64,000 nt of DNA, taken from NCBI RefSeq assembly GCF_031583065.1, contig NZ_CP134053.1, forward strand, positions 2,480,001-2,544,000, read 5' to 3'. Positions 1-8,693 of this stretch are shown in pieces (positions within the stretch are counted from its first letter, which is position 1; the number at the start of each line of letters is the position of its first letter). The position numbers and the translations under genes are program-made. Source of the DNA: Streptomyces sp. CGMCC 4.7035 (GTDB taxonomy: Bacteria > Actinomycetota > Actinomycetes > Streptomycetales > Streptomycetaceae). The notes below the pieces were generated by a model, which worked only from the letters and a program-made list of their open reading frames with translations, searched no databases and was not told where the DNA came from.

Positions 1-395
1 TCGGCTTCTATCTGGTGCTGTTCTCGGCCGCCATGCAGTCCATTCCGAAGGACATTTACGAGGCGGCCCTCATCGACGGAGCGGGCCGCTCCCAGTCCTT
101 CCTCCGCATCACCCTGCCGCTGCTGTGGGACACGGTGCAGACCGCGTGGGTGTACCTGGGCATCGTGGCGATGGACATGTTCGTCCTGGTCTCCTCCATG
201 ACCCAGAACATGGGCGCCTACGGCGGCGGCCCCGACCATCACAGCGATGTCATGTCGACCGTGATGATGCGCAATTTCCTCTACTACGGGAAGAGCGGCT
301 ATGCCTGCGCCATGGGCGTCGTCATGCTGCTGCTCACCCTGGTCCTGTCCGTGGTCACGCTGCGCGCCACCCGCCGTGAGCGCATCGAGTTCTGA
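1..395 (+). CDS. ngcF: Sugar ABC transporter permease, 3' part (NgcF type)
   Basis: C-terminal part of a MalF-type permease of a carbohydrate ABC importer; the frame is open to the window edge (first complete codon at base 3). The EAA loop that contacts the ATPase is visible (IYEAALIDGAG followed by ITLPLL), then two hydrophobic segments and a basic end (RATRRERIEF). It lies 15 bp before a second permease and two genes before a ROK regulator, the arrangement of the NgcEFG importer for N-acetylglucosamine/N,N'-diacetylchitobiose in streptomycetes. The substrate is inferred from that synteny only, and the binding-protein gene lies outside the window. Confidence 0.85.
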   Translation, partial: GFYLVLFSAAMQSIPKDIYEAALIDGAGRSQSFLRITLPLLWDTVQTAWVYLGIVAMDMFVLVSSMTQNMGAYGGGPDHHSDVMSTVMMRNFLYYGKSGYACAMGVVMLLLTLVLSVVTLRATRRERIEF

Positions 396-410
396 GCGGG
401 AGTAACGACG

Positions 411-1343
411 ATGAGCGCACCCCTCAAGGAGACCGCCCCCGGCGGCACCGTCCCGGCCCGGTCCTCGGTGAGCAAGATCCCGGTCCGCCCCGGCGACCGG
501 CGCGGCGAGGGCGTCGTCCTGAACGTCTTCTCGCACGGGTTCCTCGCCCTGTGGGCCCTGCTGATCGTGCTGCCGCTGCTGTGGCTGGTGCTCAGCTCCT
601 TCAAGACCGACGCGCAGATCGGCGGCTCGGCCTTCGGCTGGCCGCACGACTGGTCCTTCGACGTGTTCCGGCGTGCCTGGAACAAGGGCATCGGCGACTA
701 CTTCCTGAACACCGTAATCGTGCTGGTGTTCTCCGTGCCGCTGACGATGCTGTTCGGCTCGATGGCCGCGTACGTGCTCGCCCGCTACCGGTTCTGGGGC
801 AACCGGATGCTGTACTACTTCTTCGTCGCGGGCGCGATGTTCCCCGTGTTCCTGGCCCTCGTCCCGCTGTTCTTCATGGTCAAACGGCTGGACATGCTGA
901 ACACCTATCAGGGTCTGATCCTGGTCTACATCGCGTACTCGATGCCGTTCACCGTGTTCTTCATGCACGCCTTCTTCCGGACCCTGCCGACGGCGGTCTT
1001 CGAGGCCGCCGTCCTGGACGGTGCCTCGCACACCCGGACCTTCTTCCAGGTGATGCTGCCGATGGCCAAGCCTGGCCTGATCAGCGTCGGTATCTTCAAC
1101 ACGCTGGGTCAGTGGAACCAGTTCATCCTGCCGACGGTCCTGATGCAGCCGCAGAGTGGTTCGGATCCCGAACGCTACGTCCTCACCCAAGGCCTGATCC
1201 AGCTCCAGCAGCAGCAGGGATACGCCTCTGACCTGCCCGTTCTCTTCGCAGGAGTGACCATTGCGATGATCCCGATGCTCGTGGTCTACCTGTCCTTCCA
1301 GCGCCAGGTACAGGCCGGACTGACCTCGGCGACGCTGAAATAG
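411..1343 (+). CDS. ngcG: Sugar ABC transporter permease (NgcG type)
   Basis: MalG-type inner-membrane permease of 310 residues with six predicted transmembrane segments after a polar N-terminus of about 40 residues. The EAA loop lies at about residues 196-222 (VFEAAVLDGASHTRTF, then MLPMAKPG). It starts 15 bp after the preceding permease, so the two are cotranscribed and should form the heterodimeric channel. No ATPase gene follows; CUT1 importers in Streptomyces commonly share the MsiK ATPase encoded elsewhere, which is an inference here. Family is certain; N-acetylglucosamine/chitobiose specificity rests on gene order. Confidence 0.85.
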   Translation: MSAPLKETAPGGTVPARSSVSKIPVRPGDRRGEGVVLNVFSHGFLALWALLIVLPLLWLVLSSFKTDAQIGGSAFGWPHDWSFDVFRRAWNKGIGDYFLNTVIVLVFSVPLTMLFGSMAAYVLARYRFWGNRMLYYFFVAGAMFPVFLALVPLFFMVKRLDMLNTYQGLILVYIAYSMPFTVFFMHAFFRTLPTAVFEAAVLDGASHTRTFFQVMLPMAKPGLISVGIFNTLGQWNQFILPTVLMQPQSGSDPERYVLTQGLIQLQQQQGYASDLPVLFAGVTIAMIPMLVVYLSFQRQVQAGLTSATLK

Positions 1344-1539
1344 CACGTCTGCATAAGCGCTCCGCGACGGCCCGTACGCGCACCGCTCCCGGCTCGGGAA
1401 CGGTGCGTGCACGCGTGTGCACAGACTCGGATGCGGTTCAACCTCTTGACGGGAGGTAGCCCGAACAGCTCAGCTTAGAGTTCACTAGTTGGACGAAGGC
1501 GGGGTCTCATCGAGGCGGCCCCGTGCTCAGGAGGTCGTC

Positions 1540-2739
1540 GTGGAGACTCCAGGGTCGCAGTCGTCGCTGCACCGAGCCAACCTGGAGCGGGTCGTACGCG
1601 CCGTGCGGCTGGCCGGATCCCTTACCCAGGCGGAGATCGCGAGGACGACGGGCCTGTCCGCGGCGACGGTCTCCAACATCGTGCGGGAGCTCAAGGACGG
1701 CGGAACCGTCGAGGTCACGCCCACGTCGGCGGGTGGTCGCCGGGCCCGCAGCGTGTCCCTGAGCGGGGACGCCGGCATTGTCATCGGTGTCGACTTCGGG
1801 CACACCCATTTGCGCGTCGCGGTCGGAAACCTCGCCCATCAGGTGCTTGCCGAGGAGGCCGAGCCACTGGATGTGGACGCCTCTGCCGCGCAGGGCTTCG
1901 ACCGGGCGGAACAGCTGGTCAGCAGGCTGATCGAGGCGACCGGGGTGGACCGGTCCAAGATCGCGGGCGTGGGCCTCGGTGTGCCGGGCCCCATCGACCT
2001 CGAGTCGGGCACGCTCGGCTCCAGCGCCATCCTGCCGGGCTGGACCGGCGCCAGACCCGCCGAGGAGCTGCGGGGGCGGCTCGGTGTGCCGGTGCACGTG
2101 GACAACGACGCCAACCTCGGCGCCCTGGGCGAGCTGGTCTGGGGAAGTGGCCGAGGGGTCAAGGATCTTGCGTACATCAAGGTCGCGAGCGGTGTCGGTG
2201 CCGGACTGGTGATCGAGGGGAAGATCTACCGAGGCCCCGGCGGCACCGCGGGGGAAATCGGACATATTACACTCGATGAATCCGGCCCGGTCTGCCGCTG
2301 CGGAAACCGGGGCTGCCTGGAGACCTTCACGGCGGCGCGCTATGTGCTCCCGCTGCTCCAGCCCAGTCACGGCACCGACTTGACCATGGAAGGCGTCGTA
2401 CGGCTGGCGCGGGACGGGGATCCGGGTTGCCGTCGGGTGATCGCCGACGTCGGCCGGCACATCGGCAGTGGAGTGGCCAACCTGTGCAATTTGCTGAACC
2501 CGAGCCGGGTGGTCCTGGGCGGCGATCTCGCCGAGGCCGGTGAGCTGGTGCTCGGGCCCATCAGAGAGTCCGTCGGCCGCTACGCCATCCCCAGTGCGGC
2601 GCGCCAACTGTCCGTTCTCCCGGGGGCACTTGGGGGTCGGGCGGAGGTGCTCGGAGCGCTCGCTCTCGCGCTGAGCGAGATGGGCGATTCTACCCTTTTG
2701 GACGGCTCGCTGGCCGTGGCGACACCCGCCTTCACTTAG
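1540..2739 (+). CDS. rok7B7: ROK-family transcriptional regulator Rok7B7
   Basis: 399-residue ROK protein: an N-terminal winged helix-turn-helix (QAEIARTTGLSAATVSNIVREL) followed by a sugar-kinase-like ROK domain with the zinc motif CRCGNRGCLE and the glycine-rich segment GVGLGVPGPID. I chose the GTG at 1540 because AGGAGG sits at 1529-1534 with a 5-nt spacer; an in-frame TTG at 1489 also exists and lies 7 nt after a TAGAGT box (1476-1481) that probably marks the promoter. It stands between two sugar importers. In streptomycetes this regulator links xylose uptake, carbon catabolite control and development, so local control of xylFGH is likely. Confidence 0.88.
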   Translation: METPGSQSSLHRANLERVVRAVRLAGSLTQAEIARTTGLSAATVSNIVRELKDGGTVEVTPTSAGGRRARSVSLSGDAGIVIGVDFGHTHLRVAVGNLAHQVLAEEAEPLDVDASAAQGFDRAEQLVSRLIEATGVDRSKIAGVGLGVPGPIDLESGTLGSSAILPGWTGARPAEELRGRLGVPVHVDNDANLGALGELVWGSGRGVKDLAYIKVASGVGAGLVIEGKIYRGPGGTAGEIGHITLDESGPVCRCGNRGCLETFTAARYVLPLLQPSHGTDLTMEGVVRLARDGDPGCRRVIADVGRHIGSGVANLCNLLNPSRVVLGGDLAEAGELVLGPIRESVGRYAIPSAARQLSVLPGALGGRAEVLGALALALSEMGDSTLLDGSLAVATPAFT

Positions 2740-2768
2740 AGAACGCATGACGTCGTTGCCATCTCGTT

Positions 2769-2780
2769 AAGTATTTACTT
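2769..2780. promoter_or_regulatory. AT-rich inverted repeat upstream of xylF (candidate operator)
   Basis: AAGTATTTACTT has inverted arms AAGTA/TACTT and is a conspicuous AT island in GC-rich DNA. It is immediately followed by TTGACG (2782-2787), a possible -35 box, and lies about 80 bp before xylF. It could be a binding site for the ROK regulator encoded just upstream. I see no clear -10 at 17-18 nt, so the promoter itself is not resolved. Confidence 0.35.
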
Positions 2781-2860
2781 CTTGACGTCGAACTTGCGGC
2801 CGAGTTGACTTCGAGCCACCTCGGCCGCAGCGTTGCGGCCCTGTCAGGGAGGCACCCCCA

Positions 2861-3964
2861 ATGAACGCAACGATGCGTAGAGTCGTGATCGGCACCGCGG
2901 CGGTTTCCATGGCCGTTTCGCTGGCTGCCTGTGGCAAGGCCGGTGACAAGAAGGACGACTCCGGCAGCAGCAGCAGCGGCTCCGGCAGCAAGACCATCGG
3001 CCTGCTGCTCCCCGACAGCGTCACCGCACGCTACGAGAAGTTCGACAAGCCGCTCTTCGAGGCCAAGGTCAAGGAGCTGTGCTCCGACTGCACGGTCGAG
3101 TACGCGAACGCGGCGGCCGACCCCACCAAGCAGGCCCAGCAGGTCAGCAGCATGATCACCAAGGGCGTCAAGGTCATCGCGATCAGCGCCCAGGACTCTG
3201 CCGCCATCAAGTCGTCCATCCAGTCCGCGGTCAACAAGGGCGTCAAGGTCGTCGCGTACGACCGCCTCGCCCAGGGCCCGGTCTCCGCGTACGTCTCCTT
3301 CGACAACGAGAAGGTCGGCGAGCTCCAGGGTCAGGCCCTGCTCGACGCGCTCGGCAAGAAGGCCACCAAGTCGTCGAAGGTCGTCATGATCAACGGTGAC
3401 GACGCCGACCCGAACGCCGGCATGTTCAAGCAGGGCGCTCACAAGGTCCTCGACGGCAAGGTCGACATCGCCTACGAGCAGTCCGGCCTGTGGAAGGACA
3501 CCGTCGCCGCGCAGAAGATGTCGGCGGCCATCACGCAGCTCGGCGCCAAGAAGATCGCGGGCGTCTACGCCGCCAACGACGGCATGGCCGGTGGTATCGC
3601 CAACACCCTCAAGGGCGCGGGCATCAGCAACATCCCGCTGACCGGTCAGGACGCGGAGCTCGCGGCCATCCAGCGGATCGTCGCCGGCACCCAGTCGGCC
3701 ACCGTCTACAAGGCCTACAAGCCCGAGGCCGACACCGCCGCCGAGCTCGCGGTCGCCCTGCTCCAGGGCAAGGACCTCAAGTCCCTGACCGACACGGAGG
3801 TGACCAGCGGCTCCGGCGACAAGGTGCCCGCGAAGCTGCTGCCCGCGACGTCGGTCACCAAGGCCAACATCAAGGACACGGTCGTCAAGGACGGGATCTA
3901 CACCGTCCAGGAGATCTGCACCGCCGAGTACGCGAAGGCCTGCAAGGCCATCGGCCTCCAGTAA
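2861..3964 (+). CDS. xylF: Xylose-type sugar-binding lipoprotein XylF
   Basis: 367-residue periplasmic-binding-protein-like lipoprotein of ABC importer family CUT2. The signal peptide ends in a lipobox (SLAAC, Cys24), followed by a Ser/Gly-rich tether and a type I binding fold (TIGLLLPDSVTARYEKFD..., TGQDAELAAIQRI). The ATG has GGGAGG about 8 nt upstream. It is the first gene of xylFGH; a strong hairpin separates it from xylG, so the binding protein is probably made in excess over the transporter core. Xylose is the expected ligand from synteny; related aldoses are possible. Confidence 0.87.
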   Translation: MNATMRRVVIGTAAVSMAVSLAACGKAGDKKDDSGSSSSGSGSKTIGLLLPDSVTARYEKFDKPLFEAKVKELCSDCTVEYANAAADPTKQAQQVSSMITKGVKVIAISAQDSAAIKSSIQSAVNKGVKVVAYDRLAQGPVSAYVSFDNEKVGELQGQALLDALGKKATKSSKVVMINGDDADPNAGMFKQGAHKVLDGKVDIAYEQSGLWKDTVAAQKMSAAITQLGAKKIAGVYAANDGMAGGIANTLKGAGISNIPLTGQDAELAAIQRIVAGTQSATVYKAYKPEADTAAELAVALLQGKDLKSLTDTEVTSGSGDKVPAKLLPATSVTKANIKDTVVKDGIYTVQEICTAEYAKACKAIGLQ

Positions 3965-4021
3965 GCACTGAGGTCAAGGACCGCCCCGCGAGAGCGTGGG
4001 CGGTCGGTGCCGCGAAGCCCC

Positions 4022-4072
4022 TCCGACGCCCGCCCCAGGCCTTCATACCCCGCCGCCTGGGCGGGCGTCGGA
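4022..4072. terminator. Strong hairpin between xylF and xylG
   Basis: The segments 4022-4039 and 4056-4072 form a stem of about 17 bp (TCCGACGCCCGCC... pairing with ...GGCGGGCGTCGGA) with one bulged C and a loop of about 16 nt. Lying inside an operon, it probably acts as a partial terminator or mRNA-stabilising element giving more XylF than XylGH. Confidence 0.6.
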
Positions 4073-4201
4073 CGGAACCGTTGCCAACGGCGGCGGATTC
4101 GCGCATGTTCATTCTGTAAACCTGTGCATTGCGCACACCCCTCCGCGCCTGTCCTAAAGCGCGGCATCCCCGCCGGTCAGGCGGCGAAGGAGATGGTTCA
4201 C

Positions 4202-4984
4202 GTGTCCGCTACGCCCGTGCTGGCGTTGCGCGGAGTCTCCAAGCGATTCGGTGCGGTCCAGGCACTCACCGATGTCGATCTGGAGGTCCACGCCGGAGAA
4301 GTGGTCGCCCTGGTGGGCGACAACGGCGCAGGAAAGTCGACCCTGGTCAAGACGATCGCGGGTGTCCACCCCATCGATGAGGGCGTCATCGAGTGGGAGG
4401 GCAAGCCGGTCAGCATCAACAAGCCGCACGACGCCCAGGGACTCGGCGTCGCGACGGTCTACCAGGACCTCGCCCTGTGCGACAACCTCGACGTGGTCGG
4501 CAACCTCTACCTCGGACGTGAACTGCTGCACCGCGGCGTCATCGACGAGGTGACGATGGAGAAGAACGCTCGGGAACTGCTGAGCACGCTCTCCATCCGC
4601 ATCCCGAGTGTGCGCATCCCGATCGCGAGCCTCTCCGGTGGCCAGCGTCAGGTCGTGGCCATCGCCCGCGCTCTGATCGGTGACCCGAAGGTCGTCATCC
4701 TCGACGAGCCCACCGCCGCCCTCGGCGTCGAGCAGACCGCGCAGGTCCTCGACCTGGTCGAGCGGCTGCGCGAGCGGAACCTCGGCGTCATCCTCATCAG
4801 CCACAACATGGCCGACGTGAAGGCGGTCGCGGACACCGTCGCCGTCCTGCGCCTGGGCAAGAACAACGGCTCCTTCCCCGTGAAGAGCACGAGCCACGAA
4901 GAGATCATCGCCGCGATCACGGGAGCCACGGACAACGCCGTGACCCGTCGTGCGGGGCGTCGCACCGCGGAGGCGGCAAAGTGA
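4202..4984 (+). CDS. xylG: Sugar ABC transporter ATPase XylG
   Basis: 260-residue cytoplasmic ATPase with a single ABC domain: Walker A GDNGAGKST (residues 39-47), signature LSGGQRQ, Walker B VVILDEPTAAL and H-loop ISHN. Classical XylG/RbsA proteins have two fused ABC domains (about 500 residues), so this is the short, FrcA-like type that must work as a homodimer. The GTG at 4202 is chosen because GAAGGAG (4186-4192) then has a 9-nt spacer; an ATG at 4193 abuts that site. It overlaps xylH by a GTGA. Confidence 0.87.
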   Translation: MSATPVLALRGVSKRFGAVQALTDVDLEVHAGEVVALVGDNGAGKSTLVKTIAGVHPIDEGVIEWEGKPVSINKPHDAQGLGVATVYQDLALCDNLDVVGNLYLGRELLHRGVIDEVTMEKNARELLSTLSIRIPSVRIPIASLSGGQRQVVAIARALIGDPKVVILDEPTAALGVEQTAQVLDLVERLRERNLGVILISHNMADVKAVADTVAVLRLGKNNGSFPVKSTSHEEIIAAITGATDNAVTRRAGRRTAEAAK

Positions 4985-6330
4985 GCGACTCGTCCAAGAC
5001 CGTGAAGAGCGACTCGACGAAGATCGAGAAGTCGGACTCCGGGGCGGAGCAGGAGACCACCACCGTGGCTCCCGCCGACGACCCCACGGCCGCGCCGGTG
5101 ACCGTCGTCGACCCGCGACTGCTGGTCCGCGAAGAGGGCCTGAAGGGCTACGTCACCGAGTTCAAGCGCAAGGTGAAGGGCGGTGAGCTCGGCTCGCTGC
5201 CGGTCATCGTCGGCCTGATCATCATCTGGACCATCTTCCAGCTGAAGAACGACCGATTCCTCAGCGCCGACAACCTGTCGAACATCAGCTACTTCCTGTC
5301 GGCCACCGGCATGCTCGCCATCGGCCTGGTGTTCGTGCTCCTGCTCGGTGAGATCGACCTCGCGGTCGGCTCGGTCAGCGGCCTGTCATCCACGGTGTTC
5401 GCGGTGTTCGTGGTCAACCACGGCATGAACCCCTGGTTGGCCCTGATCCTGGCCATCCTGACCGGTGTCGGTATCGGTGCGCTGCACGGCTGGTTCTTCG
5501 CCAAGGTCGGCGTACCCGCGTTCGTCGTGACCCTGGCCGGCTTCCTCGGCTGGAACGGTCTGATGCTGTGGCTGCTCGGCTCCAGCGGCACCATCAACAT
5601 CCCGTCGGACTCGGGTCCGGTGCACCTGGTCGGCCAGAACTCCTTCTTCATGGACCAGGCCATCGTCGGTGCCTACCTGCTGGCCGGCCTCGGTGTCGTC
5701 CTCACGCTCGTGGGCTCGTTCAACGAGCAGCGCCGCCGCCGTGCCGCCGGGGTGCCCTTCCGGCCCACCAGCGAGATCCTGATCCGGGTCGGCGCGCTCG
5801 CTGTGGCGTCCTTCGTCGCCGCGGCCGTGCTGAACAACGCCTCCGGTGTGTCCAACGCCCTGGTGATCTTCCTCGCGGCGCTGGTGATCGTCGACTTCGT
5901 GCTGCGACGCACCACCTACGGCCGTAAGGTCTTCGCGGTCGGCGGTGGCATCGAGGCGGCCCGCCGGGCCGGTATCAGCGTGCCCATGGTCCGTATCTCG
6001 GTGTTCGCCATCTCCGGTGGCTTCGCGGCGATCGGCGGCATGTTCTTCGCCGGGCAGACCGCGAGCGCGACCCTCAGCGCCGGTGGCGGCAACACCCTGA
6101 TGCTGGCCATCGCGGCCGCCGTCATCGGTGGCACCAGCCTCTTCGGTGGCCGGGGCAGCGTGTGGTCCGCCCTGCTGGGCATGCTGGTCATCCAGTCCAT
6201 CCAGACCGGTCTTGACCTGCTCAACATGAACACGTCCATCCAGTACATGATCACCGGTGGCGTGCTTCTGGGGGCCGTGGTCATCGACTCGGTGTCGCGG
6301 AAGAGCCAGAAGGCCGCGGGGCGCGCATAA
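4981..6330 (+). CDS. xylH: Sugar ABC transporter permease XylH
   Basis: 449-residue CUT2 permease of the BPD_transp_2/RbsC family. About 80 hydrophilic N-terminal residues (Ser/Lys/Glu/Thr-rich) precede roughly ten membrane segments; the conserved core GLVFVLLLGEIDLAVGS and the later AAAVIGGTSLFGGRGS segment are present. The GTG start overlaps the xylG stop (GTGA), implying translational coupling. With XylF and XylG it forms a complete importer for xylose or a related sugar. The long hydrophilic extension is unusual compared with E. coli XylH and has no recognisable domain. Confidence 0.87.
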   Translation: MSDSSKTVKSDSTKIEKSDSGAEQETTTVAPADDPTAAPVTVVDPRLLVREEGLKGYVTEFKRKVKGGELGSLPVIVGLIIIWTIFQLKNDRFLSADNLSNISYFLSATGMLAIGLVFVLLLGEIDLAVGSVSGLSSTVFAVFVVNHGMNPWLALILAILTGVGIGALHGWFFAKVGVPAFVVTLAGFLGWNGLMLWLLGSSGTINIPSDSGPVHLVGQNSFFMDQAIVGAYLLAGLGVVLTLVGSFNEQRRRRAAGVPFRPTSEILIRVGALAVASFVAAAVLNNASGVSNALVIFLAALVIVDFVLRRTTYGRKVFAVGGGIEAARRAGISVPMVRISVFAISGGFAAIGGMFFAGQTASATLSAGGGNTLMLAIAAAVIGGTSLFGGRGSVWSALLGMLVIQSIQTGLDLLNMNTSIQYMITGGVLLGAVVIDSVSRKSQKAAGRA

Positions 6331-6380
6331 CGCGGGGAGCGCCATAGGGGTGCGGGACGTCCTTTGGCTGCGGGTTCGCT

Positions 6381-6420
6381 GTGGCTGATCGCGCAGTTCC
6401 CCGCGCCCCTGAAGGGGCGC
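6381..6420. repeat. Streptomyces intergenic palindromic repeat, copy 1
   Basis: A 30-bp core (6381-6410) ending in GCGCCCCT, then AGGGGCGC, gives an 8-bp stem with a 2-nt loop at 6403-6420. The same core recurs at 30424-30453 with one difference. It sits just after xylH and may act as its terminator. Elements of this kind are scattered between genes in Streptomyces genomes. Confidence 0.75.
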
Positions 6421-6611
6421 TCTCGTCCCGCCCGTTGTAAGAAATCCTGTTGAGACCCTGTGCCCGGTGCCCATGGTGGTGCCGGGCGCAGTTGTGTGTG
6501 GCCGAATGTGTGGCGTGGAACGAGAGGGCCGCCCAAGATCCGCACAGACGGAACATTAGACTCTGCAGGCCCGGCAAAAGCTCGACACAGCTCTACTGCA
6601 AGGAGGCACGG

Positions 6612-8549
6612 GTGCCGCTGCTGACCCGCATCAGGGGACCGCGCGATCTGGACCGGCTCAGCCTGGAGCAGCTGGACCAGCTGGCCGAGGAGATCCGGAC
6701 CTTCCTCGTCGGCGCCGTCTCCAAGACCGGCGGCCACCTCGGCCCCAACCTCGGTGTGGTCGAGCTCACCATCGCCCTGCACCGTGTCTTCGACTCGCCC
6801 AGGGACAAGGTCCTCTTCGACACCGGCCACCAGGCCTACGTCCACAAGCTGCTCACCGGTCGCCAGGACTTCTCGAAGCTGCGCAGCAAGGGCGGTCTGT
6901 CCGGCTACCCCTCGCGCGCCGAGTCCGAGCACGACATCATCGAGAACTCGCACGCCTCCACGGTCCTCGGCTGGGCCGACGGCCTCGCCAAGGCCAACGA
7001 GCTGCTGAAGCGCGACAGCCACGTCGTCGCGGTCATCGGCGACGGCGCCCTCACCGGCGGTATGGCCTGGGAGGCGCTCAACAACATCGCCGACGCGAAA
7101 GACCGGCCGCTGGTCATCGTCGTCAACGACAACGAGCGCTCGTACTCCCCGACGATCGGCGGTCTCGCCAACCACCTGGCCACCCTGCGCACCACGGACG
7201 GCTACGAGAAGTTCCTGGCCCGCACCAGGGAGGTGCTGGAGCGCACGCCCGTCGTCGGCAAGCCGCTCTACGAGACCCTGCACGGCGCCAAGAAGGGCCT
7301 GAAGGACTTCATCGCCCCGCAGGGCATGTTCGAGGACCTGGGCCTGAAGTACGTCGGTCCGATCGACGGCCACGACATCGAGGCCCTGGAGTCCGCCCTC
7401 GCCCGCGCCAAGCGGTTCGGCGGCCCGGTCATCGTGCACTGCCTCACCGAGAAGGGCCGCGGCTACAAGCCCGCCGAGCAGGACGAGGCCGACCGCTTCC
7501 ACGGCATCGGCCCCATCCACCCCGACACCGGCCTGCCCATCAAGGCGGCCGCAGCGAGCTGGACCTCCGTCTTCGGCGACGAGATGGTCAAGCTCGGCCG
7601 GGAGCGCGAGGACATCGTCGCCATCACCGCCGCGATGCTCCATCCCGTGGGCCTGAAGAAGTTCGCGGACGCCTTCCCGAACCGCGTCTACGACGTCGGC
7701 ATCGCCGAGCAGCACGGCGCGGTCTCCGCGGCCGGCCTCGCCACCGGCGGACTGCACCCCGTCTTCGCGGTCTACGCGACCTTCCTCAACCGCGCCTTCG
7801 ACCAGGTCCTCATGGACGTCGCCCTGCACAAGTGCGGGGTGACCTTCGTGCTCGACCGGGCCGGTGTCACCGGTGACGACGGCGCCTCGCACAACGGCAT
7901 GTGGGACATGTCGATGCTCCAGGTCGTGCCGGACCTCAGGATCGCCGCCCCGCGCGATGCCGAACAGCTGCGCGCCCAGCTGCGCGAGGCCGTCGACGTC
8001 GACGACGCGCCGACCGTGCTGCGCTACTCCAAGGGCGTCGTCGGCCCCGCCGTCCCCGCGGTCGGCACCGTCGGCGGCATGGACGTCCTGCGCAAGGCCG
8101 ACGCCCCCGTACCGGATGTCCTGCTGGTCTCCGTCGGCGCGCTCGCGCCCATGTGCCTGGAGATCGCCGGCCTCCTCGACAAGCAGGGCATCTCCACCAC
8201 CGTCGTGGACCCGCGCTGGGTCAAGCCCGTCGACGAGGCGCTCGCCCCGCTCGCCGCGCGGCACCGCGTGGTCGTCACCGTCGAGGACAACTCACGGGTC
8301 GGCGGTGTCGGTTCGGCGATCGCCCAGGCGCTGCGCGACGCGGGCGTCGACGTGCCGCTGCGTGACTTCGGCATCCCGCCGCGCTTCCTCGACCACGCCT
8401 CCCGCAAGGAGGTCATGGCGGAGATCGGCCTGACCGCGCCGGACATCGCCCGCCAGGTCACCGGGCTCGTCGCCAAGCTCGACGGCGGCCGGTTCGACCG
8501 TACAAGTGCCACGCGGGCCGTGGACTCCGTGGAGACCGCGCGCGACTGA
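6612..8549 (+). CDS. dxs: 1-deoxy-D-xylulose-5-phosphate synthase
   Basis: 645-residue thiamine-diphosphate enzyme condensing pyruvate and glyceraldehyde 3-phosphate, the first step of the non-mevalonate isoprenoid pathway. Seen in order: [17 protein letters not shown] and [13 protein letters not shown] near the N-terminus, the ThDP/Mg motif [16 protein letters not shown] (about residues 148-163), the catalytic-glutamate segment [17 protein letters not shown] and a C-terminal transketolase domain. Length is normal. I place the start at the GTG at 6612, preceded by AAGGAGG (6600-6606) with a 5-nt spacer. A hairpin terminator follows, so it is monocistronic. Confidence 0.96.
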   Translation: MPLLTRIRGPRDLDRLSLEQLDQLAEEIRTFLVGAVSKTGGHLGPNLGVVELTIALHRVFDSPRDKVLFDTGHQAYVHKLLTGRQDFSKLRSKGGLSGYPSRAESEHDIIENSHASTVLGWADGLAKANELLKRDSHVVAVIGDGALTGGMAWEALNNIADAKDRPLVIVVNDNERSYSPTIGGLANHLATLRTTDGYEKFLARTREVLERTPVVGKPLYETLHGAKKGLKDFIAPQGMFEDLGLKYVGPIDGHDIEALESALARAKRFGGPVIVHCLTEKGRGYKPAEQDEADRFHGIGPIHPDTGLPIKAAAASWTSVFGDEMVKLGREREDIVAITAAMLHPVGLKKFADAFPNRVYDVGIAEQHGAVSAAGLATGGLHPVFAVYATFLNRAFDQVLMDVALHKCGVTFVLDRAGVTGDDGASHNGMWDMSMLQVVPDLRIAAPRDAEQLRAQLREAVDVDDAPTVLRYSKGVVGPAVPAVGTVGGMDVLRKADAPVPDVLLVSVGALAPMCLEIAGLLDKQGISTTVVDPRWVKPVDEALAPLAARHRVVVTVEDNSRVGGVGSAIAQALRDAGVDVPLRDFGIPPRFLDHASRKEVMAEIGLTAPDIARQVTGLVAKLDGGRFDRTSATRAVDSVETARD

Positions 8550-8570
8550 CACGACCACAGGGTCCCTTTG

Positions 8571-8608
8571 GGCCGGTTTCACCATCCTTTACGGTGGCGA
8601 AACCGGCC
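8571..8608. terminator. Hairpin terminator after dxs
   Basis: GGCCGGTTTC (8571-8580) pairs perfectly with GAAACCGGCC (8599-8608), and the inner ACC/GGT can extend the stem. It lies 21 bp after the dxs stop. Confidence 0.8.
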
Positions 8609-8693
8609 CATTTGCGTGAATCGCCCTATGCGGGGCATACGGACTACACCCCCTCTCGATCATGTCGGGACGACAAGCGTGGGAGGTACGCCC

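Noticed and set aside
1446..1481. TTGACG and TAGAGT considered as one -35/-10 promoter of rok7B7
   Set aside because: Spacing is 24 nt, too long for a sigma-70-type promoter; only the -10-like box is retained as a hint.
5916..8264. 782-codon open frame on the minus strand opposite xylH and dxs
   Set aside because: Antisense shadow caused by high third-position G+C; the opposite strand encodes the clearly conserved XylH and Dxs.
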